Assembly (NCBI GenBank): GCA_002346535.1
Contig: DDZZ01000028.1
Location: forward strand, 46,631-97,356
Length of the DNA stretch: 50,726 nt
Direction: 5' to 3'
From: Opitutales bacterium UBA2995
GTDB taxonomy: Bacteria > Verrucomicrobiota > Verrucomicrobiia > Opitutales > UBA2995
Positions 1 through 9,384 of this stretch are shown in pieces. The notes under the pieces were generated by a model. The model saw nothing but the letters and a program-made list of their open reading frames with translations, was not told the DNA's origin and made no database searches. A program made the position numbers and the translations under genes. Numbering within the stretch: position 1 is the stretch's first letter; each line of letters opens with the position of its first letter.

Positions 1-17
1 TTGCCAAAGCTGCTGAC

Positions 18-1424
18 TTGGGTGTCCTCATTTCTAAAAATAGGCTGCACCAATCTGTTGTATCGATTCTGGATGAATCCGGTACCGCAGTCGGAGTCGC
101 CTGTTCTGGCGGGTTGGATTCCCTCGCTGGCCTTCTTTTGATGGTCGCTCATTTCCCGCGACTACGTGACCGGTTAACTGTTCTCCACTTTAATCACTGC
201 GTTCGCGCGGCGGATGCAGATAAGGATCAGCAGTTTGTGGGGGAAGTTTCCGAGGCGCTTGGGTTGCCATTCTTTTCTGATCAATGGGTAAACAGGAATC
301 CTGATGAAAAGGTATCGGAATCATCCTTGCGAAAAGCTCGCCTCAAGTTTTTCGATAAGTTCGTTCGCAAAAAAAATAGAGCCATTATCGTAACCGGGCA
401 TCAACAAGATGACATTCTCGAAACTCTGATGCTCCGAATTGCCCGATCGAGCAACCTCGAAGGTTTATCTGCACCGCGACCGGTGACGATCTTTGGTAAG
501 GTTAAGATTTTCGTACGTCCGCTTTTGGAGCTAAAAAAGGAGGAACTTCATTCTGCAATGCATCAGCTTGATATACCTTGGCGGGAAGATGCGAGTAACG
601 AGGGATCAGACTATGACCGCAATCGTCTCCGAAATGAAGTTATTCCAAAATGGAAGACTTCCACCCAATTCGATTTGGGAAAAGCGGCTGCCAAGGTTAG
701 TGAATACTTTTCGGAGGCCGATGGAGCTGTGCGGCATCTGATGGATTTCTATGAGTATCCTTCTCCTGCTGAATCTTCCGTGTGTCTGCCTGATTCTGTA
801 GGTCCAAAAGCGATTCTGAGAAAATTCTTCACTCAATGGATTGCCAAAAACGGACATAGCGGATCCATGAAGCCGTCTCTAGTGAATGATATTTTAGGAT
901 CGATCGAAGTTGAAGAAGATGGCAAATGGAGTGTCGGAAACCAATTTTTAGTGCTGGTAGGCCGCCGATTATCCTTTGTTTCGTGTAATCAGAGCGAGGA
1001 GGTTCCATGGAAGGATTCTATAACGCTCCAAGAAGGTGGAGAGACCATTCTGTCGAATGGAAATTCACTTTCTATGCGAATTGTTGAGCCATTTCCTAGT
1101 TTACTCGAAGATTTGGGAGCAGGAAAATATTCTGAAGATTCGACGGTTCTAATAGATAGGGATCACCTAAAAAGTGATTCAATTCAGGTCCGAAAATGGC
1201 TGCCGGGCGACCGTTATAAGCCGTTAAGTGGGCCTGGAAGCCGTAAATTACAGGATATGTTTGTAGATCGTAAAATCTCCCACAAGGAACGAAATACTTT
1301 ACCTGTGGTCGAAAATGGGGATTCGGTAGTCATATGGTGTCCGGGGCTTCCGGTGAACCACAACTACCGAGTTACCAGCGAAACAAAAGAAATCCTGCAA
1401 TTGACTTATAAGATCCTACACTAA
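18..1424 (+). CDS. tilS: tRNA(Ile)-lysidine synthase TilS (possibly 5'-partial)
   Basis: TilS ligates lysine to the wobble cytidine (C34) of the CAU-anticodon tRNA-Ile using ATP, so that the tRNA reads AUA instead of AUG. The N-type ATP pyrophosphatase P-loop SGGLDS lies at residues 30-35, and the HFNHCVR and GHQQDD motifs of the family follow. The C-terminal part contains the TilS substrate-binding domain (RKWLPGDRYKPL, then GSRKLQDMFVD). The length of 468 residues is slightly above the E. coli protein. The TTG start at 18 is provisional, because the frame is open to the left edge and the true start may lie outside the window. ftsH follows 34 bp downstream in the same direction, a tilS-ftsH arrangement common in bacteria. 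Identification is firm; only the start is uncertain. Confidence 0.93.
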   Translation: MGVLISKNRLHQSVVSILDESGTAVGVACSGGLDSLAGLLLMVAHFPRLRDRLTVLHFNHCVRAADADKDQQFVGEVSEALGLPFFSDQWVNRNPDEKVSESSLRKARLKFFDKFVRKKNRAIIVTGHQQDDILETLMLRIARSSNLEGLSAPRPVTIFGKVKIFVRPLLELKKEELHSAMHQLDIPWREDASNEGSDYDRNRLRNEVIPKWKTSTQFDLGKAAAKVSEYFSEADGAVRHLMDFYEYPSPAESSVCLPDSVGPKAILRKFFTQWIAKNGHSGSMKPSLVNDILGSIEVEEDGKWSVGNQFLVLVGRRLSFVSCNQSEEVPWKDSITLQEGGETILSNGNSLSMRIVEPFPSLLEDLGAGKYSEDSTVLIDRDHLKSDSIQVRKWLPGDRYKPLSGPGSRKLQDMFVDRKISHKERNTLPVVENGDSVVIWCPGLPVNHNYRVTSETKEILQLTYKILH

Positions 1425-1458
1425 TGGTGTGTAAGCTAATTTTTTAGATTCTATCAAC

Positions 1459-3534
1459 ATGCCTCCTGAAAATGGCCCGCAGGGCAGACGCCCGCTTAAA
1501 AACAGCCCGCCAGACCGGTTTCAGCCGAAAGTGGTCATGATTTGGCTGTTGGTTGTTATGGCTATCGCCAGTTTGTTTATGATGGGACCCAAAACCAAGG
1601 GGCAAGTATTGGCTTTGGAACCCTTTGAAGTCTTTCAGGAACTAGAACGTGGAAATATTGTTTCAGGTAAAATCAAATCGGATCCTTCCGGTGGTTCCTG
1701 GGAGTGGTCGATTATCACCGGAGAATTGTTTGTAAAGCCTGGCGAACCGCTTTCTCAGGGGTCGGATTTATCGAACTACGAATTGGCCAATGCGGAAGGA
1801 AAGAAAGAAATCATTCGTTTTCGCTCCGACGGTCGTTTGACGGGTGACGTTTATCAGAAGCTGCAGGAGTCTGGAAAATTTTCCGAAGAAAAAAGCAGCA
1901 GCTTGATGACCGAGCTGTTGCTGGGGATGGTTCCATTCCTGATCATAATCGGAATTCTATATTTCCTTTTTGTTCGACAGCTGCGTATGGCAGGCCGGGG
2001 TGCAATGAGTTTTGGCAAAAGCAAAGCCAGGCTCCTTACCCGTGATCGCGACAAGGTAAATTTCAACGATGTTGCCGGCTGCGATGAAGCAAAGGAAGAA
2101 GTTGGCGAGGTGGTCGACTTTCTCAAAGACCCCAAAAGGTTTCAAAGAATTGGCGGACAGATTCCTAAGGGTATCTTGATGGTAGGTCCTCCGGGCACCG
2201 GTAAGACCTTGTTGGCTCGAGCTGTTGCCGGTGAAGCGGATGTACCTTTCTTTACGATCAGCGGATCTGATTTCGTAGAAATGTTTGTAGGGGTAGGTGC
2301 CAGCCGGGTACGCGATATGTTCGAGCAAGCTCGCAAGCATTCACCTTGTATTGTCTTTGTTGATGAAATTGACGCTGTAGGCCGTCAACGTGGTGCAGGT
2401 CTCGGTGGCGGTAATGATGAACGCGAACAGACCCTCAATTCCCTCCTTGTTGAAATGGATGGCTTTGATGGCCATGAAGGCGTGGTTATTATTGCAGCAA
2501 CCAACCGTCCCGATGTTCTGGATGGAGCCCTGCTCAGGCCCGGACGTTTTGATCGGCAGGTGGTTATTGATTTGCCCGATCTGAATGGCCGCGAAGCTAT
2601 TTTAAAAGTTCACGCCAAGAAGATTAAGCTCGGTGCAGACGTGGATCTTCGGACCCTGGCTCAGGGGACTTCCGGCTTTTCCGGAGCCGACTTGGCCAAC
2701 CTTCTCAATGAAGGCGCCTTAATTGCCGCCCGCTACAATAAGAAGGAAGTGGACCGGCATGACATGGATGAAGCCCGTGACAAAATTGCTTTTGGCCGCG
2801 AACGAAGAAAGCTTATGGACGAAGAGGACCGTCGGATGACGGCGTTCCACGAGGCGGGGCACGCCTTGGTTCAAGTGCTACTAGGCGACAAAAAGCTGGC
2901 CTTGCACAAAGTAACTATCATTCCGCGTGGTCGAGCCTTGGGCATGACAATGTTTACACCGACCAAGGATATTTTGGGTCGCTCCAAGAAAGAACTTCTC
3001 GACGAAATTTGCATGGCTATGGGCGGACGTCTAGGTGAAGAGACTGAAACCGGCGATTTCAGTAACGGGGCTGCAGGTGATATCAAGCAAGCGACCAAAA
3101 CAGCCCGCCATATGGTCTGTGATTGGGGGATGAGCGATCTCGGTCCTGTTGCATTGGGAGAAAATTCCGAGCACATGTTCCTTGCGAAAGAAATTACCCG
3201 ATCACAGAATTACAGCGAAGAGACAGCCAAAAGGATCGATCAGGAAATTCGCAAAATCATCAACGGTCAGTATGAGCGTGCGAAGGAAATCATTGAGAGC
3301 CATCGCGAAGCGCTGACGTTGATTGCGGATGCATTGCTTGAGTTCGAAACGATCGAAGCCAAGCACGTCCATGAAGCCATCAACGATGGAAAGATCGTTT
3401 CTCCGATTGAAAACAACGACCTGATTCGTAAGGAAAAGGATCAGGAGGAAGAGGAAGAAAAATCTGAGACCGAAGAGAAGAAATCCGAACCGGAAATTGG
3501 CCCGTCTCCCGATGCGGCGGGCGCAATGGCCTGA
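1459..3534 (+). CDS. ftsH: ATP-dependent zinc metalloprotease FtsH
   Basis: FtsH is a membrane-anchored AAA+ protease that extracts and degrades misfolded membrane proteins and short-lived regulators. Two transmembrane segments are visible, near residues 26-42 and 154-171, flanking a periplasmic domain. The AAA module has Walker A GPPGTGKT at about 243-250, Walker B IVFVDEIDA, and the pore motif FVGVGASR. The zinc site HEAGH lies at 464-468. The C-terminal tail is rich in Glu and Lys, an acidic low-complexity extension typical of many FtsH proteins. The length of 691 residues is normal. It follows tilS by 34 bp and probably shares its transcript. Nothing appears damaged. Confidence 0.97.
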   Translation: MPPENGPQGRRPLKNSPPDRFQPKVVMIWLLVVMAIASLFMMGPKTKGQVLALEPFEVFQELERGNIVSGKIKSDPSGGSWEWSIITGELFVKPGEPLSQGSDLSNYELANAEGKKEIIRFRSDGRLTGDVYQKLQESGKFSEEKSSSLMTELLLGMVPFLIIIGILYFLFVRQLRMAGRGAMSFGKSKARLLTRDRDKVNFNDVAGCDEAKEEVGEVVDFLKDPKRFQRIGGQIPKGILMVGPPGTGKTLLARAVAGEADVPFFTISGSDFVEMFVGVGASRVRDMFEQARKHSPCIVFVDEIDAVGRQRGAGLGGGNDEREQTLNSLLVEMDGFDGHEGVVIIAATNRPDVLDGALLRPGRFDRQVVIDLPDLNGREAILKVHAKKIKLGADVDLRTLAQGTSGFSGADLANLLNEGALIAARYNKKEVDRHDMDEARDKIAFGRERRKLMDEEDRRMTAFHEAGHALVQVLLGDKKLALHKVTIIPRGRALGMTMFTPTKDILGRSKKELLDEICMAMGGRLGEETETGDFSNGAAGDIKQATKTARHMVCDWGMSDLGPVALGENSEHMFLAKEITRSQNYSEETAKRIDQEIRKIINGQYERAKEIIESHREALTLIADALLEFETIEAKHVHEAINDGKIVSPIENNDLIRKEKDQEEEEEKSETEEKKSEPEIGPSPDAAGAMA

Positions 3535-3557
3535 ATTTCGGGTTTAGCTTAGGGCTT

Positions 3558-3582
3558 GATGGCCTTGAGCAGCTGGGCCATC
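3558..3582 (+). terminator. possible terminator after ftsH
   Basis: A 7-bp inverted repeat (GATGGCC / GGCCATC) with an 11-nt loop sits 23 bp after the ftsH stop and is followed by an interrupted T-rich stretch. The T-tract is weak, so termination may be partial. The next gene starts 20 bp downstream. Confidence 0.3.
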
Positions 3583-3602
3583 TTTATTGAATTCTTCTCC
3601 GA

Positions 3603-4865
3603 ATGAATCCGGCCAAAATTAGTTTCTCGCGGATTGGACAATTGGCGAATCCTCCAATCATTAGCCATATTATGGCAGTTGCTCTGGAAAATCCTGATAT
3701 GCTTTCCCTGGCGGCGGGCTTTACGGATACCAAAGCTTTACCAGTTCAACCGGTTCGTGACGCTACGTTGGCACTTTCATCGAATGGAAAGACGCCTGAG
3801 TACCTTCAATATGGCACGACGATCGGCCGGCCGAAATTGCGCAAATTTGTGGCTAAGCGATTGAGCCAGATTGATCAGCATCAAAGCTCTGCTTACAATC
3901 TTGACAATGTGATGCTGACGACTGGTTCTCAACAGGCCCTATACCTGGCCATTCAGGTACTCTGTGATCCTGGAGATATTCTCCTTGTTGAAAGTCCCAG
4001 TTATTTTGTCTTTCTTGAGCTACTCAAAGGGCTCGGTATCCAGGCCGTGGGAATACCGGTGGATGAGAACGATGAAATGGACACTGTCGCGCTTTCAGGC
4101 ATGTTAGCGGGCTGGCAATCAGAAGGCTCGTTGGATAAAGTGAAGGGTGTATATATCGAATCCTGGTTTTCGAATCCATCGACGCACTGTTTGTCCAATG
4201 GAGAGAAAACTGCCTTAGCCGAAGTCCTTAAAGAGGCAGGGTTATTAGTGCCCATTCTTGAGGACGGGGCCTACATGGAACTTTATTTTGAGGAGGCTTT
4301 TCCTTCAACGAGCATTTTTGCAATAGAGGCATTTGACGGATTTCCGCGGCTATTTTTCGGGACCTTTACCAAGCCCTTCGCCAGTGGGTTAAAAGTCGGA
4401 TACGCCATCTGTGACCATTCGGATATTTTAAGCAAAATGGTCAATGTTAAAGGCCATCACGATTTTGGTTCCTCGAATTATACCCAATCAATTGTGGAGA
4501 CAGCTATGACGGATGGATCGTATGACGCTCAACTGAATAAGGGTAGAGATCGATATCTCCAAAAAATGGAAATACTCAATGAGGTTCTAATCCAACAGGG
4601 ATTGCCCGATTCCGGCTGGAACTGGCAAAAACCAGCAGGCGGCATGTATTTCTGGGTAAAAGGTCCTGTCCAGGCAGACACATCGATTGAAAGTGCCATG
4701 TTTGAAAATGCTGTAAAAGAGGGAGTACTTTATGTGCCAGGAGATTTATGTTTTGCGCCCGAAGGGCCGAAGAGCTACATGCGTCTTACTTATGGCGTAT
4801 TAGAACGTGATGATTTGGCTGAAGCCGGTCAGCGTTTAGCCAATGTCATTAAACAGTCGAACTAA
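3603..4865 (+). CDS. PLP-dependent aminotransferase, LysN/2-aminoadipate type
   Basis: This is a fold-type I PLP aminotransferase of the class I/II group that includes 2-aminoadipate (LysN) and kynurenine aminotransferases. The Schiff-base lysine is K257 in the motif GTFTKPFASGLKVGY. Other family marks are YGTTIGRPKLRKFVAKRL near the N-terminus, TTGSQQALYLA for the cofactor phosphate site, ESPSYF, and a C-terminal PAGGMYFWV block. It lacks the N-terminal GntR domain of MocR regulators, and its length of 420 residues is normal for the free-standing enzyme. It stands between ftsH and a UDP-glucose dehydrogenase, which gives no clue to its substrate. The aminotransferase assignment is firm; the amino-acid specificity is unknown. 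Confidence 0.85.
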   Translation: MNPAKISFSRIGQLANPPIISHIMAVALENPDMLSLAAGFTDTKALPVQPVRDATLALSSNGKTPEYLQYGTTIGRPKLRKFVAKRLSQIDQHQSSAYNLDNVMLTTGSQQALYLAIQVLCDPGDILLVESPSYFVFLELLKGLGIQAVGIPVDENDEMDTVALSGMLAGWQSEGSLDKVKGVYIESWFSNPSTHCLSNGEKTALAEVLKEAGLLVPILEDGAYMELYFEEAFPSTSIFAIEAFDGFPRLFFGTFTKPFASGLKVGYAICDHSDILSKMVNVKGHHDFGSSNYTQSIVETAMTDGSYDAQLNKGRDRYLQKMEILNEVLIQQGLPDSGWNWQKPAGGMYFWVKGPVQADTSIESAMFENAVKEGVLYVPGDLCFAPEGPKSYMRLTYGVLERDDLAEAGQRLANVIKQSN

Positions 4866-4894
4866 GCCTTATTCAATCTTATCTTATCCCAGTT

Positions 4895-6274
4895 ATGAAA
4901 ATATGTTGCATAGGAGCAGGCTATGTGGGTGGCCCCACCATGGCTGTGATAGCGGAAAAGTGCCCAGATATCACTGTGACGGTAGTCGATATTGACGCAT
5001 CTAAAATTGATGCTTGGAACAACGGAAACCTACCCGTCTTTGAGCCTGGCCTTCAGGAGGTCGTTGACGGCCAACGTGGCAAGAACTTGTTTTTTTCCAC
5101 TGACCGGGAGACGGCAATCTCTGAAGCAGACATCATTTTCGTAGCGGTTGGTACGCCGACCAAAAAGTACGGTATCGGAGCTGGTAGGGCTGCTGACCTG
5201 GTCTACATCGAAAAATGTGCCCGAGACATTGCCGACATGGCCAAAGGCCCCAAAATAGTTGTGGAAAAATCCACGATTCCCGTTTGGACAGCAGATGCCT
5301 TGAAAGCAATTTTGAATGAAAGCGATGATGCGCAGTTCCAGGTTCTCTCGAATCCGGAGTTTCTGGCGGAAGGTACGGCAATCGAAGACTTGCATACGGC
5401 AGATCGTGTTCTGATTGGCGGCGATCAGACGCCGGAAGGACTGAAGGCGATCGAGTCGCTCGCTTCAGTATACGCAAACTGGATACCTCGTGAACGCATC
5501 ATCACCACCAACTTATGGTCGTCGGAGTTATCCAAGCTGGCTGCAAATGCGTTTCTTGCTCAAAGAATTTCCTCTATCAATGCGATGAGCGCCCTTTGTG
5601 AAGAAACGGGTGCCGACGTAGACGAAGTTGCGCGGGCCATTGGAACGGACAGTCGCATCGGACCGAAATTTTTGAAGGCTTCTGTTGGATTTGGCGGTTC
5701 TTGCTTCCAGAAGGATATTCTCAACCTCGTGTATCTCTGTGAACACTTTGGATTACACGAAGTGGCTGACTACTGGTGTAAAGTAGTCGAAATGAACGAT
5801 TATCAGAAAAAGCGTTTTTCTAGAAAAATCGTGAATACCTTGTTCAACACTGTTAATGGCAAAAAGATTGCGATACTCGGGTTTGCTTTCAAAAAGGACA
5901 CTAACGATACCAGAGAGTCCTCATCCATATATATTTGTCAGGATCTTATTTCTGAAAATGCAACGGTATCCATTTATGATCCACAGGTGACGCCACAGGT
6001 GATTTTCCGAGATTTGGGTGAGACCGAGATTAATGCCGACGGAAAACCAAATCACAATGTGGATATTGCTGAGGATGCCTATGCCGCCTGTAAAGGCGCG
6101 CATGGGATGGCGATTTTAACAGAGTGGGACGAATTTAAAGAGCTCGACTACCAGCGGATTTTCGACTTTATGGAAAAACCGGCCTGTATCTTCGATGGCC
6201 GGAATATTCTGGGCCGCGCAGCATTGGAAGAAATCGGATTCAAAACATACGGCGTTGGAAAAATCCAGCCTTAA
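4895..6274 (+). CDS. ugd: UDP-glucose 6-dehydrogenase, animal-type
   Basis: The enzyme oxidises UDP-glucose to UDP-glucuronate with two NAD+, supplying precursors for capsule, exopolysaccharide or LPS sugars. The Rossmann motif GAGYVG is at residues 7-12 and the catalytic cysteine is C270 in GGSCFQKD. The sequence has several features of the eukaryotic/animal-like UGDH branch rather than the shorter bacterial Ugd: the FFSTD motif, the tract with NLWSSELSKLAANAFLAQR, and the ILGFAFKKDTNDTRES block. The length of 459 residues fits that branch. It starts 29 bp after the aminotransferase stop. Its TAA stop overlaps the opposite-strand rsmA stop in a shared TTAA. No other nucleotide-sugar genes are nearby. 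Confidence 0.92.
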   Translation: MKICCIGAGYVGGPTMAVIAEKCPDITVTVVDIDASKIDAWNNGNLPVFEPGLQEVVDGQRGKNLFFSTDRETAISEADIIFVAVGTPTKKYGIGAGRAADLVYIEKCARDIADMAKGPKIVVEKSTIPVWTADALKAILNESDDAQFQVLSNPEFLAEGTAIEDLHTADRVLIGGDQTPEGLKAIESLASVYANWIPRERIITTNLWSSELSKLAANAFLAQRISSINAMSALCEETGADVDEVARAIGTDSRIGPKFLKASVGFGGSCFQKDILNLVYLCEHFGLHEVADYWCKVVEMNDYQKKRFSRKIVNTLFNTVNGKKIAILGFAFKKDTNDTRESSSIYICQDLISENATVSIYDPQVTPQVIFRDLGETEINADGKPNHNVDIAEDAYAACKGAHGMAILTEWDEFKELDYQRIFDFMEKPACIFDGRNILGRAALEEIGFKTYGVGKIQP

Positions 6275-7098
6275 TAATAGTCTGCCAACCGTTGCCAGTC
6301 GTCCTCTTTGATAGCTTCCGGGCGGGTTTCAGGCGATAAGCCGCCTGTTACCAACTCATCGAGCCAAGCTTGAAATTTTTCGCCAAGTGTTTCTTTGGCG
6401 AGAATTGAGCTGATTTGCTTTCGACGTTTTCGAAAAATGGTACGGACGCCTTCCTTGATGGTTGAGGGATAGACGATCGGCCTGTCTTTTAGTTTCAGAC
6501 TGAGCAAAACCGAGCCCACCTCCGGCTTCGGGTAAAAACACTGCGAGCCGACGGTGTGTGTGGCCTCCACGTTATAGGCTGCTTTGAGAAATATACTGAT
6601 GGGTCCGAAGTATCTGGTGCCAGCCGATGCCATAAATCGATCAGCTGCTTCTTTTTGCAACATAAGTACCATCCGGGACGGCAGTTGACCCACTAAAACT
6701 GCATCCAACCAGGGAGTTGAAATAGCATATGGCAGGTTGGCAACGATTTTGAAATCTCTCTCAGCCGCATCACAAGAAGCCAGCGGACAATTCATTGCAT
6801 CTCCATGCATGAGCTGTAGCCGATCTTGTTTCAGCATCGATTCGAGGTAGTGAAATAACCCTGCATCCTTTTCCACAGCAAATACAGCACAACCGGCTTC
6901 AAGAAGAAGTTGAGTCAACGCTCCTAGACCGGGCCCGATTTCCACTACTGTATCCGCTTTTTCAATATGTCCAAGCTGAAGCGATTTTCGGGCGATATTT
7001 GCGTCGATTAAAAAGTTTTGCCCCAATCTTTTTTTTGGCGCCAATCCATGTTCTTCGAGAACAGCCTTAACAATTTTCAGGGTAGGGTAGGCTTCCAT
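6271..7098 (-). CDS. rsmA: 16S rRNA (adenine1518/1519-N6)-dimethyltransferase RsmA/KsgA
   Basis: RsmA uses S-adenosylmethionine to dimethylate two adjacent adenines in the 3'-terminal helix of 16S rRNA late in 30S assembly. The family start motif LGQNFLID is at residues 25-32, the SAM-binding loop VEIGPGLGALT follows, and the catalytic motif NLPYAIS (NLPY) is intact. The C-terminal domain has the usual RRKQI segment. The length of 275 residues is normal. It lies 12 bp downstream of trpC on the same strand, so the two are probably co-transcribed. The 3' end overlaps the convergent ugd by 4 bp. Confidence 0.95.
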   Translation of the reverse strand: MEAYPTLKIVKAVLEEHGLAPKKRLGQNFLIDANIARKSLQLGHIEKADTVVEIGPGLGALTQLLLEAGCAVFAVEKDAGLFHYLESMLKQDRLQLMHGDAMNCPLASCDAAERDFKIVANLPYAISTPWLDAVLVGQLPSRMVLMLQKEAADRFMASAGTRYFGPISIFLKAAYNVEATHTVGSQCFYPKPEVGSVLLSLKLKDRPIVYPSTIKEGVRTIFRKRRKQISSILAKETLGEKFQAWLDELVTGGLSPETRPEAIKEDDWQRLADYY

Positions 7099-7110
7099 TG
7101 GCCATTTTGC

Positions 7111-7899
7111 CTAGAGGCTGTGAATTTCGCGAATAAATGAACCCGGATCGGAGTGTTCCATCAGGGCTTGGCCAATGAGGACTGCCTGAGCTCCCGCTGC
7201 CTTGACCCGCGCAATATCCTGTAAATTGAAAATGCCGGATTCCGCGATGGATACGCATTCTTTTGGAATTTGCGGTATGAGCCTTTCTGACAAGGCGAGG
7301 TCAGTGGTAAAAGTCGCCAGGTTTCGATTGTTGACTCCGATAATTTTTGCTCCTGCCGAAACCGATCGCTCCAGGTCTCCTTCATTGTGAATTTCGAAAA
7401 TGGAATCCAAGCCAACTTGATTGGCTGCACTAAATAAATCTGAAATTTCTCGATTCGATAAGGCACGGGCGATAATAAGAATGGCACTTGCACCTGCGTT
7501 CGCAGCCTCAACTACCTGAATTGGATGAATGAAAAAATCTTTTCTGATACAGGGAATGTTAGATCCGTTTTGTGTGATGTGTCCCGTTACTTTTTCAAGG
7601 TCTTCCAGGGAGCCGGAAAAATATTTTTGGTCTGTCAGTATGGAGATTCCGTCCGCTTCGGCAGTCTCATAAAGTTTGGCTTGGCTTAAGGCAGAGGCAT
7701 TTTTCGCGATGTCTCCTGCTGAGGGAGACTTTCGCTTAATTTCGGATATTACGGAGACTTGCTCATGGCCGTACAATGCGTCAAACAGGTTCGGTCTTTC
7801 GAGGTCGACCAGCGATTTCAGCTCCGCACTCGGTATGGGCCGAAGCATGCCTTCCAGCTCTTTCCGCTTGTGGTTCATGATCTCGTTTAGTTTGTCCAT
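7111..7899 (-). CDS. trpC: indole-3-glycerol phosphate synthase TrpC
   Basis: TrpC converts CdRP to indole-3-glycerol phosphate in tryptophan synthesis. It is a TIM-barrel enzyme; visible marks are the catalytic-lysine motif EIKRKSPS near residue 55, RKDF (second catalytic lysine), IGVNNRNLATF, and the phosphate-binding SESGI-type segment (AESGI). The length of 262 residues is typical. No other trp gene is within the window, so the pathway genes are dispersed, a common situation in this phylum. It is the first gene of a trpC-rsmA pair and is divergent from mazG; the roughly 86-bp gap upstream probably holds both promoters. Confidence 0.95.
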   Translation of the reverse strand: MDKLNEIMNHKRKELEGMLRPIPSAELKSLVDLERPNLFDALYGHEQVSVISEIKRKSPSAGDIAKNASALSQAKLYETAEADGISILTDQKYFSGSLEDLEKVTGHITQNGSNIPCIRKDFFIHPIQVVEAANAGASAILIIARALSNREISDLFSAANQVGLDSIFEIHNEGDLERSVSAGAKIIGVNNRNLATFTTDLALSERLIPQIPKECVSIAESGIFNLQDIARVKAAGAQAVLIGQALMEHSDPGSFIREIHSL

Positions 7900-7985
7900 T
7901 TTTGGGATTCCGTACTTTATTTGTCCGACATTCTTCTATAACCAAGAACTTAAAAATCCAACCTATCCAACTAAAAACTACAGCT

Positions 7986-8654
7986 GTGAGTGCTATCGAC
8001 GCTTTGTGTGAAACGGTTTCCGCCCTGCGTGCTCCCGGGGGTTGCGCTTGGGATATTGAACAAACCCACCAATCTCTGGCTGTCTGTCTCATTGATGAGT
8101 GCTGTGAGTTGTTGGAAACCCTGGATACGCTGGACATGGATCATATGAGGGAGGAGTTGGGCGATGTGCTGATTCAAGTGCTGATGCATGCCCAGATTGC
8201 CAGTGAAAATGGGATTTTTGATTTCGATACTGTCTGCAAGGAGGTGAATGATAAATTAATACGCCGCCATCCTCATGTCTTTGGCCCTGATGACCTGAAC
8301 TTGAAGGATTCTACTTCGGTCCTGAAAAAGTGGGATGAAATTAAGGCTGGAGAAAAGAATAACAGGAATCAGAAAGAGGGAAAACTCTTTAAAAATCTGC
8401 CACCCATGCTGCCCGCTCTGTTGCGTGCTCGCGATGTTTATAAGCAGATCCAGAAACAGGATCTGGATGTCGGTACAGAAATCGATCAGGTCAACATAGA
8501 ATCAACGTCGGAGGAATTGACTGAAGCAGCAGTTGGGAAAGCCTTATTCGAAATTGCTGCTGCTTGTCGTGTTGCGGGAATTGATCCTGAGTCAGCCTTG
8601 CGGCGTTACTCGAACCAAATAGTAGATTCGATTGAAGACAGCCACCGAGACTAA
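7986..8654 (+). CDS. mazG: nucleoside triphosphate pyrophosphohydrolase MazG
   Basis: MazG hydrolyses (d)NTPs to monophosphates plus pyrophosphate, a house-cleaning and stress-linked activity. The family opening LRAPGGCAWD is followed by the metal-binding EECC-type helix (here DECCELLETLD) and EELGDVLIQVLMHA with EXXD residues. The block RRHPHVFG is characteristic. I favour the in-frame GTG at 7986 because homologs begin shortly before LRAPGGC and because it leaves space for a promoter next to divergent trpC. A TTG at 7902 would add 28 residues and start 3 bp from the trpC start. The length of about 222 residues is shorter than E. coli MazG (263), because the C-terminal repeat is compact. It overlaps or abuts the next gene. 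Confidence 0.88.
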   Translation: MSAIDALCETVSALRAPGGCAWDIEQTHQSLAVCLIDECCELLETLDTLDMDHMREELGDVLIQVLMHAQIASENGIFDFDTVCKEVNDKLIRRHPHVFGPDDLNLKDSTSVLKKWDEIKAGEKNNRNQKEGKLFKNLPPMLPALLRARDVYKQIQKQDLDVGTEIDQVNIESTSEELTEAAVGKALFEIAAACRVAGIDPESALRRYSNQIVDSIEDSHRD

Positions 8655-8688
8655 AATTTGTACCGTCGATACCCGGGAGGGGCCGATT

Positions 8689-9384
8689 ATGGTCCCATAT
8701 GTCATTCGGCGTTCCGGTCGGTCGCGACGGATTTCGGTTACGCTCGATTGTCAAAACCGGGCTCTACTGACATTGCCCAAACGTGCGACCCTCAAAGCCG
8801 CCAACGAATTTCTGGGAGAATGTGGTGATTGGTTGGTTGACCAACTGGCCAAGGGAGCAAAGACACGTTCCTTGTTGGAGTATTTAAGAGACAAACCATT
8901 TCTAACTCTCAATGGCAAAAAGAACTTTGTTTCATTTGCTTTTACCAATCGGTGTCCGTATTGTGAATACAATATCAAGACCAGCAAAGTTTTGCTTCGT
9001 TACGATCCACATACGGTCAATGAGTTGCGAATCAGGGAAGCACTTAAAAAATTTTCCAAGCCGTTTATAACGCAACGCCTGCAAACGCTTTGTGAGTTAA
9101 AAAGTATTGATCCTCCTCAACGGGTAACCGTGCGTGATCAATCATCTCGCTGGGGTTCCTGTTCTGTCTCGAAAGGTATTTCACTAAATTGGCGGCTCAT
9201 TCTTTTGCCGATTCAATTGCATGACTATGTCATCCTGCATGAGCTGGCACATTTAAAGGAAATGAATCATTCGAACTCATTTTGGGGTCTACTTTTATCG
9301 TACGACCGAAGGAGTCATAAACTCGACCAGAAGCTAGATGAGGCCGGTAGGGAAATCATAAGCCTTGGCCAAAGCGCCGCATGA
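8689..9384 (+). CDS. YgjP-like M48-family metallopeptidase (DUF45)
   Basis: This protein has the zinc-protease motif HELAHLKEMNH near the C-terminus, followed by a downstream SFWGLL block, as in the YgjP/SprT-like DUF45 family. The segment RDQSSRWGSCS just before it is also diagnostic. The cellular substrate of the family is not established. The ATG at 8689 is preferred: it is preceded by a strong Shine-Dalgarno GGGAGG (8675-8680) at 8 nt. An upstream TTG at 8632 would give 19 more residues and overlap mazG by 23 bp. The next gene begins inside its stop codon (ATGA overlap), so mazG, this gene and the recombinase look like one operon. Confidence 0.85.
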   Translation: MVPYVIRRSGRSRRISVTLDCQNRALLTLPKRATLKAANEFLGECGDWLVDQLAKGAKTRSLLEYLRDKPFLTLNGKKNFVSFAFTNRCPYCEYNIKTSKVLLRYDPHTVNELRIREALKKFSKPFITQRLQTLCELKSIDPPQRVTVRDQSSRWGSCSVSKGISLNWRLILLPIQLHDYVILHELAHLKEMNHSNSFWGLLLSYDRRSHKLDQKLDEAGREIISLGQSAA

